From a virus, in the IMG/VR virus record IMGVR_UViG_3300006790_002190, positions 1 to 23,395 of that record: a stretch of DNA of 23,395 nucleotides; one strand, 5' to 3'. A program made the translations under genes and the position numbers. Positions 19,455-23,395 of the stretch are shown piece by piece. Within the stretch, counting starts at the first letter, position 1. Each line of letters opens with the position of its first letter. The notes below the pieces were generated by a model that did no database searches, was not told the DNA's origin, and saw only the letters and a list, made by a program, of their open reading frames with translations.

Positions 19455-19985
19455 TTATTTATGCTTTTGTGGTGGTTTCACGTCAATATATAAAAGAGGT
19501 CTAGTTAATCTACTTAAAGGGCAACCTTTATCATTTTTTGCTCTGTTTAAAATCTCACTAAAAATTTTAAAAAGTAACATATTATTGTTATATAAAACAG
19601 TTTGTATTTTTGAAATTAAATTTTTATATGTATCTCCGTGATGAGGGCTATATGTAATCATACCATCCCATAATTCATATTGATTATATACTAACATTTT
19701 GTAGTCAGTAGGAGTTAACCCTTTATTAAAATATGTATCAGTTCCCCACAATTTAAGCATATTAACAAATGTTGATATTAATATTGATTCCGCTTTATCT
19801 TTAAATTTATCCGATTGTGTATACGTATCGACTATTGATATTAACCATCTAGTATCAAAAGTTTTTAAAATTTCATTTAAGTTATTTTCTACATTGTTAT
19901 TAAAATTAGTGAAACTAAAACTTTCCTTACGCCTATTTTGAATAATCTGTTTTTTTATTTTTAAAAAGAGCTCAGTCTCTTTCAT
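19455..19985 (-). CDS. Hypothetical protein, 176 aa, between sheath and tube genes
   Basis: I do not recognise this protein. It is helical and basic, with a KIKKQIIQNRRKESFSFTNF N-terminus, a WLISIVDTYTQSDKFKDKAE segment and a C-terminus LLYIDVKPPQKHK. No motif, signal peptide or membrane segment is seen. It starts 37 nt after the sheath terminator hairpin and stops 4 nt before the tube gene, so it sits in the place where T4 runs directly from gene 18 to 19. It could be a structural or assembly protein specific to this lineage. Confidence 0.65.
   Translation of the reverse strand: MKETELFLKIKKQIIQNRRKESFSFTNFNNNVENNLNEILKTFDTRWLISIVDTYTQSDKFKDKAESILISTFVNMLKLWGTDTYFNKGLTPTDYKMLVYNQYELWDGMITYSPHHGDTYKNLISKIQTVLYNNNMLLFKIFSEILNRAKNDKGCPLSRLTRPLLYIDVKPPQKHK
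19456..19461 (-). promoter_or_regulatory. Late-type box CATAAATA, 5 nt before gp19-like gene
   Basis: CATAAATA then ATGAT then the ATG at 19448-19450. It is one base from the T4 late consensus and lies in the 3' end of the upstream gene. Confidence 0.5.
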
Positions 19986-20022
19986 ATTTTATTTTATTAG
20001 GTATTTGTAATTAAACAATCAC

Positions 20023-20050
20023 AAAAAAAGCCGGACCTTTCGGCCCGGCT
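20023..20050 (-). terminator. Rho-independent terminator of gp18
   Basis: On the minus strand AGCCGGGCC-GAAA-GGTCCGGCT forms a 9-bp GC-rich stem (one G-T pair) with a GNRA tetraloop, followed by seven Ts. It starts 26 nt after the sheath stop codon and is by far the most GC-rich hairpin in the window. Confidence 0.93.
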
Positions 20051-20075
20051 CTACGACTTGCATAGCTTGTGCGAC

Positions 20076-22592
20076 TTATCCTACTATCTCCGAGAAATCC
20101 TGGCCTGTTCTCGTAGCGTAGAAGTTCACCAAAATAAACTCAGCTGCTCTAACTGGTTTCAAGTATATATCTACTACCAATTCATTCGCATCGATGACGT
20201 CTGGCGTATTATTACGTTCGTCGCAAACAATCAGATAATCATAAAGGCCTTGATTGTTCTTTGCATCTTCGAATATTGGGGTTAGAACATTGATAACGTT
20301 TGTTCTGGTAAACAATGTATTTGGCTCGAAAACAAAATACTTCACTGTTTCCCTTGTGCGCTTTTCAAGGTAAAGGAATAGACGTCGTACATTTACTCTA
20401 TCAAACGCACTTGGTTGACTTTGAAGTGTTTTCTGACCAAAAACTACAAACCCTTCACTAGGGAACAACGCAACTGGGTTAATATTAACCTGTTCGTACA
20501 ACTGATCACGTTGTTTCTGATTCGGGTAAAGAGCGATATCAGTTACTCTTCCACTTAATAACCCTCTTGTAAATCCAGCTGGTGCATACCAAGGTGCAAA
20601 ATTAGCATCTGTGTTAGCATAAATTGCTGCAGCAACACCAGAGAATGGAATCCAAACTAAACCACCAACACCTTGATCTTCAACTTGCGCCCATGATGCA
20701 TATGCTGAGGCATAATTAGTGTTAATCGGGGTGTATAACTGTTTAACGGGTGTTAAAATGTTAAGCGGAAATGATTGACCTGGTATGTTAATACCTTTAG
20801 TGTTATCACCGGTAACAAATACTTGTCTCAAAGGATCTGAAATGTAAATAAAATCTTTTCTTACATTTTCAGCAAAGTTAATAAACTTGTTCTGAATTGT
20901 TAACCAAGAACTTCTAAGAGCTGAGCCATTTGGTCCAATATTAATACCGGTTGCTGATAATTCATTAAGACCCATTACTGAATCTCTATCATCAAAGTAA
21001 TCATTGTTAGCCGGTCTGTTAGCTGAAACTTCAGTGTACTGAGTTGTTGCATTAATTGTACCTAAACCACCTTCAGGCATAATATCAATATCAAACAAAT
21101 CAACATTTGCTAATCTATCAAATACACGATCAAGTTTTTCACCAATATTACCAATCTTATTATTTGATGCTTTAGTGGTGCTGTATCTACCGAATGGTAA
21201 TGCAGCTGCATCACCTAAACCGTATGAAGTAACACCTAATGAACTCCAAGTGTCTCCAGCAGTATTGTAAATAGCATTACCTGCACTAAGTTGCGAAACT
21301 TGAGCACTAGTCCAACCAACAATTTGTTGATAAGCTTCATCACTACCGTAGTTATTATTAATAAGCTGGTTAGTAATTAATCTAATTTTACGTTTTGGTG
21401 TACCGTCATCATTAATTGAACCAACGCCAAATCTACCAGAAATATTAGGATTAATTTTAATTGCACAATTAACACTATTGTTAGTGGTGATTTGAGGTAA
21501 GTAAAAACTTTGTGGTGCCCCACCGTTAGGTGAATTAATTTGTCTGTAATAGTTAATACTTCCTGTATAACCTTCTTCCAAGACGTAATCTAATTTAGTT
21601 ACTTCTGGTGAAAAGACTGATGTTCTTAATTTGTAGATACCTAATACTAAAGTATCATCAAAATTATTATTATTAATATTGAACGTTGCAATACTTTCCT
21701 GTGTTTCAGAAATGTTAGCTGGAGTAGCTTCACTATTATAAGTTGCTGAAAGTAAGAAATTTAATCTTGTACTTGGCACTGTTTGCAAACTGTTGTACGT
21801 AATTTGATTTACTTCACTTTCATTCTTTGATACCAAAAATTTAGTAATGTCATCATAATCAGTGCTAGCATAAAGATTTGTATTATCAACAAGACTTGAA
21901 TAATAACCTTCTAATTTTTGATTGATTGTTGTTTTTGCTGTATTAAGCAATATAATACCAGCGCCTGCTAAACCAGATAACTGATCTTGTAAAGTGGTCT
22001 GATCTGAAGTAGCAAATTTACCTGAATCTGCTTCTACTGTATTACTCCAATTAATTGCCGAATCATCTAATATACCAATATATTGAGATTGCGTTAACGG
22101 TACAAAAGCAGGTTTACCAACAAAATACCAAATATCGTCGGTAGCTGATGCTGGTGAAAATTGAGAAGTTGTTTGACTATTTACCGTATCAATATTAGCT
22201 GATAGGTAATTTGTACCTGTAATATCACCTGCTGTAATTGCTTTATACGCTGTAGAGTTAACAGGTATAACTGGGTAAACCGTAGCGAAATATTTGTTAG
22301 AAAACCCATCACCAGCATTTTCACCGTAAGGTAATCTATTAACTAAGATATTTGCTCTACTTCCAAAAGACTGCGATACTGTATGGTAAAAATATCTTTC
22401 TGCTGGGTTTGTTGGTTGACCGTAAATTTGCTCAAATTCAGATAAACTGGAAACTTGCAAAATTTCATCATTTGGTCCAATGGGAGCGAAACCTGTAATG
22501 AAAATATTTGTCCCTATTTTGTCAGCAGCTCTTAAGGACAAATCCACTTCATTAATTTCTACACCTGGACTTTGTATAGTTCTTCGTGCCAT
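20076..22592 (-). CDS. Contractile tail sheath protein, T4 gp18-like, 838 aa
   Basis: The N-terminus MARRTIQSPGVEINEVDLSL is the usual sheath start (SPGVxxxExD), whose first strand links subunits in the contracted mesh. ADKIGTNIFITGFAPIGPND and SLSEFEQIYGQPTNPAERYF are also conserved. The C-terminal half from GLVWIPFSGVAAAIYANTD through KYFVFEPNTLFTRTNVINVL to VDIYLKPVRAAEFILVNFYA is the sheath core. T4 gp18 is 659 aa, so about 180 extra residues lie in the middle and probably form surface domains. Met at 22590-22592 is chosen over one two codons upstream because it has the standard 5-nt spacing to the CATAAATA box. Confidence 0.93.
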   Translation of the reverse strand: MARRTIQSPGVEINEVDLSLRAADKIGTNIFITGFAPIGPNDEILQVSSLSEFEQIYGQPTNPAERYFYHTVSQSFGSRANILVNRLPYGENAGDGFSNKYFATVYPVIPVNSTAYKAITAGDITGTNYLSANIDTVNSQTTSQFSPASATDDIWYFVGKPAFVPLTQSQYIGILDDSAINWSNTVEADSGKFATSDQTTLQDQLSGLAGAGIILLNTAKTTINQKLEGYYSSLVDNTNLYASTDYDDITKFLVSKNESEVNQITYNSLQTVPSTRLNFLLSATYNSEATPANISETQESIATFNINNNNFDDTLVLGIYKLRTSVFSPEVTKLDYVLEEGYTGSINYYRQINSPNGGAPQSFYLPQITTNNSVNCAIKINPNISGRFGVGSINDDGTPKRKIRLITNQLINNNYGSDEAYQQIVGWTSAQVSQLSAGNAIYNTAGDTWSSLGVTSYGLGDAAALPFGRYSTTKASNNKIGNIGEKLDRVFDRLANVDLFDIDIMPEGGLGTINATTQYTEVSANRPANNDYFDDRDSVMGLNELSATGINIGPNGSALRSSWLTIQNKFINFAENVRKDFIYISDPLRQVFVTGDNTKGINIPGQSFPLNILTPVKQLYTPINTNYASAYASWAQVEDQGVGGLVWIPFSGVAAAIYANTDANFAPWYAPAGFTRGLLSGRVTDIALYPNQKQRDQLYEQVNINPVALFPSEGFVVFGQKTLQSQPSAFDRVNVRRLFLYLEKRTRETVKYFVFEPNTLFTRTNVINVLTPIFEDAKNNQGLYDYLIVCDERNNTPDVIDANELVVDIYLKPVRAAEFILVNFYATRTGQDFSEIVG

Positions 22593-22597
22593 ATACA

Positions 22598-22605
22598 TAT
22601 TTATG
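22598..22605 (-). promoter_or_regulatory. Late-type box CATAAATA, 5 nt before gp18
   Basis: CATAAATA on the minus strand, then TGTAT, then the ATG at 22590-22592. It is one base from the T4 late consensus. Confidence 0.5.
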
Positions 22606-22623
22606 GTTTCTTAGAAAAGAAAC
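22606..22623 (-). other. Small hairpin between gp3-like gene and gp18
   Basis: A perfect 7-bp stem GTTTCTT / AAGAAAC with a 4-nt loop directly abuts the late-type box of gp18. No T run follows, so it is a poor terminator. It could mark an RNA end or protect a transcript. It is the only structure visible in the 53-nt gap. Confidence 0.35.
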
Positions 22624-22652
22624 TTTAAAATGCATTATTTCATATAAATATA

Positions 22653-23237
22653 TCAGGGCGATAACAATTTAACATAAAATTGGCTATATGCCATGGAAAA
22701 ACTACATTCAATTTCACTTGGATCTCTATAGGAATAACTAATACCACTTAACTTTGTGGGAAAACCTTTAGTAAAATCAAACTGAGCTATAAATTTATTA
22801 TATTCATCTAAAGCATAAATTGTAAAATTAGCCATATATTCTTCTTCTACAACTTTTCCTTTTTTATAATCAACATCAGGGTTAAAATAACCTTTTTTGT
22901 CGTCTTGCAATTTATCAAGCCATTTATATATAAACCAGTAATTACCGAATCTATTATCAATAGTAAAATTTATATCTAAAGGTGCATAAGTTGGTCTATT
23001 ATGACTTGTAACATGCAAATTTTGACCTGAATATCTAACCTCTACCTCAGGAACACTAACTTCTGGTATGACACTACCGTAAATTGAAAATTGTACCTTG
23101 TCGGGATTTACTAAATCGTTACTTCTTACGGTTTTTGAAACGTCATCCTTTAAAAACTTAGGGGTAGGTATTACAAGGACAAATTTATCCTTTCTTTCCT
23201 TGTTAAATGGAGACTGTGTGTAATTAGTAAAGGCCAT
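22653..23237 (-). CDS. Tail completion/sheath stabiliser protein, T4 gp3-like, 194 aa
   Basis: T4 gp3 caps the head-proximal end of the tail tube. The shared pattern as I recall it is KFVLVIPTPKFLKDDVSK, then VQFSIYGSVIPEVSVPEVEV (gp3: SVPIPSIRIPV). Next come PTYAPLDINFTIDNRF and WFIYKWLDKLQDD (gp3: W..MYEWM), then ANFTIYALDEYNKFIAQFDF, and SGISYSYRDPSEIECSFSMAYSQFYV (gp3: EVEFSY...C.A.IPYTYFQV). The fold is again tube-like. T4 gp3 is 176 aa, so the length fits. It overlaps the unidentified upstream gene by 14 nt. The gap to gp18 contains a small hairpin. Confidence 0.72.
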   Translation of the reverse strand: MAFTNYTQSPFNKERKDKFVLVIPTPKFLKDDVSKTVRSNDLVNPDKVQFSIYGSVIPEVSVPEVEVRYSGQNLHVTSHNRPTYAPLDINFTIDNRFGNYWFIYKWLDKLQDDKKGYFNPDVDYKKGKVVEEEYMANFTIYALDEYNKFIAQFDFTKGFPTKLSGISYSYRDPSEIECSFSMAYSQFYVKLLSP

Positions 23238-23395
23238 TAATATCTTTATTTAAACCAAAATCAGCAGCGGGGCTAAAAGATCTTTGAGTTTGAAACTCAT
23301 TTGCTGCAACCCAACCGTTAGATTTCATCCAATCTAATTCAGAATTACTATCATTTTCAAATTTTTCATTAAAAACTACAGTATCAACATTATTA
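23224..23395 (-). CDS. C-terminal end of an unidentified gene (runs off window)
   Basis: The last 56 codons of a gene that begins beyond the right edge are visible. They end DFGLNKDINGLY and are followed by TAA at 23224-23226. The segment includes ELDWMKSNGWVAANEFQTQR. This is acidic and polar, without a motif I can name. It overlaps the gp3-like start by 14 nt, so it belongs to the same late operon. Its place before gp3 and gp18 suggests a neck or tail-completion gene, but that cannot be shown from the fragment. Confidence 0.6.
   Translation of the reverse strand, partial: NNVDTVVFNEKFENDSNSELDWMKSNGWVAANEFQTQRSFSPAADFGLNKDINGLY

Noticed and set aside
1-23395. CRISPR array, insertion sequence, integrase or attachment site
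   Set aside because: I saw no regularly spaced repeats, no transposase or integrase motif and no direct repeats flanking the tRNAs.

Overview
The window is a segment of a marine T4-superfamily myovirus. The evidence is a tail module (long sheath protein, tail tube, a tube-initiator-like protein and a gp3-like terminator), a phage-type class I ribonucleotide reductase pair, dCMP deaminase, Hsp20, several tRNAs and many glycosyltransferases, all packed head to tail on the minus strand with very short gaps. Base composition is strongly AT-rich, roughly a third G+C by eye. The tRNAs read A-ending codons (AGA, AUA, ACA, UUA) plus Cys. The gene set resembles that of pelagimyophages and T4-like cyanophages, but the host cannot be fixed from this sequence.

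Transcription runs from high to low coordinates. At 23395-15783 is the tail module: an unidentified partial gene, gp3-like, sheath gp18 with its terminator, an unknown 176-aa protein, tail tube gp19, a GNAT enzyme, a gp48/gp54-like protein, a gp26/gp51-like protein, a coiled-coil protein, and two small or unknown proteins. At 16298-12098 is the deoxynucleotide module (171-aa unknown, nrdA, 72-aa unknown, nrdB), then a second GNAT and hsp20 with a UUCG terminator. At 10915-7831 are three overlapping glycosyltransferases, a structured RNA element and a PfkB-type sugar kinase. At 7810-5493 are a Lar-like zinc ribbon, a conserved unknown, a ParB-like protein, a Cys-tailed small protein, tRNA-Leu, tRNA-Thr and a sulfotransferase. 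At 5480-3963 are a signal-peptide protein, a two-helix membrane protein, a terminator and a 207-aa unknown. At 3847-1 are tRNA-Ile2, an atypical tRNA-Cys, small genes, dCMP deaminase, tRNA-Arg, two small proteins, and another glycosyltransferase group interrupted by a Pyr_excise-like repair protein.

Functionally, the nrd genes with dCMP deaminase supply dNTPs. The glycosyltransferases, sugar kinase and sulfotransferase suggest that a sugar structure is built and perhaps sulfated on the virion or host surface. The tail genes build a contractile tail.

Three things stand out beyond the gene list. Start codons lie a fixed 5-8 nt from either a T4-late-like TAAATA box or a sigma70-like TATAAT box, which suggests leaderless transcripts. 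A tRNA-Cys has an intact cloverleaf but non-canonical D and T loops. NrdB has class Ic-type ligands and Ile where the radical Tyr/Phe normally sits. No stretch longer than about 120 bases lacks a gene or RNA.
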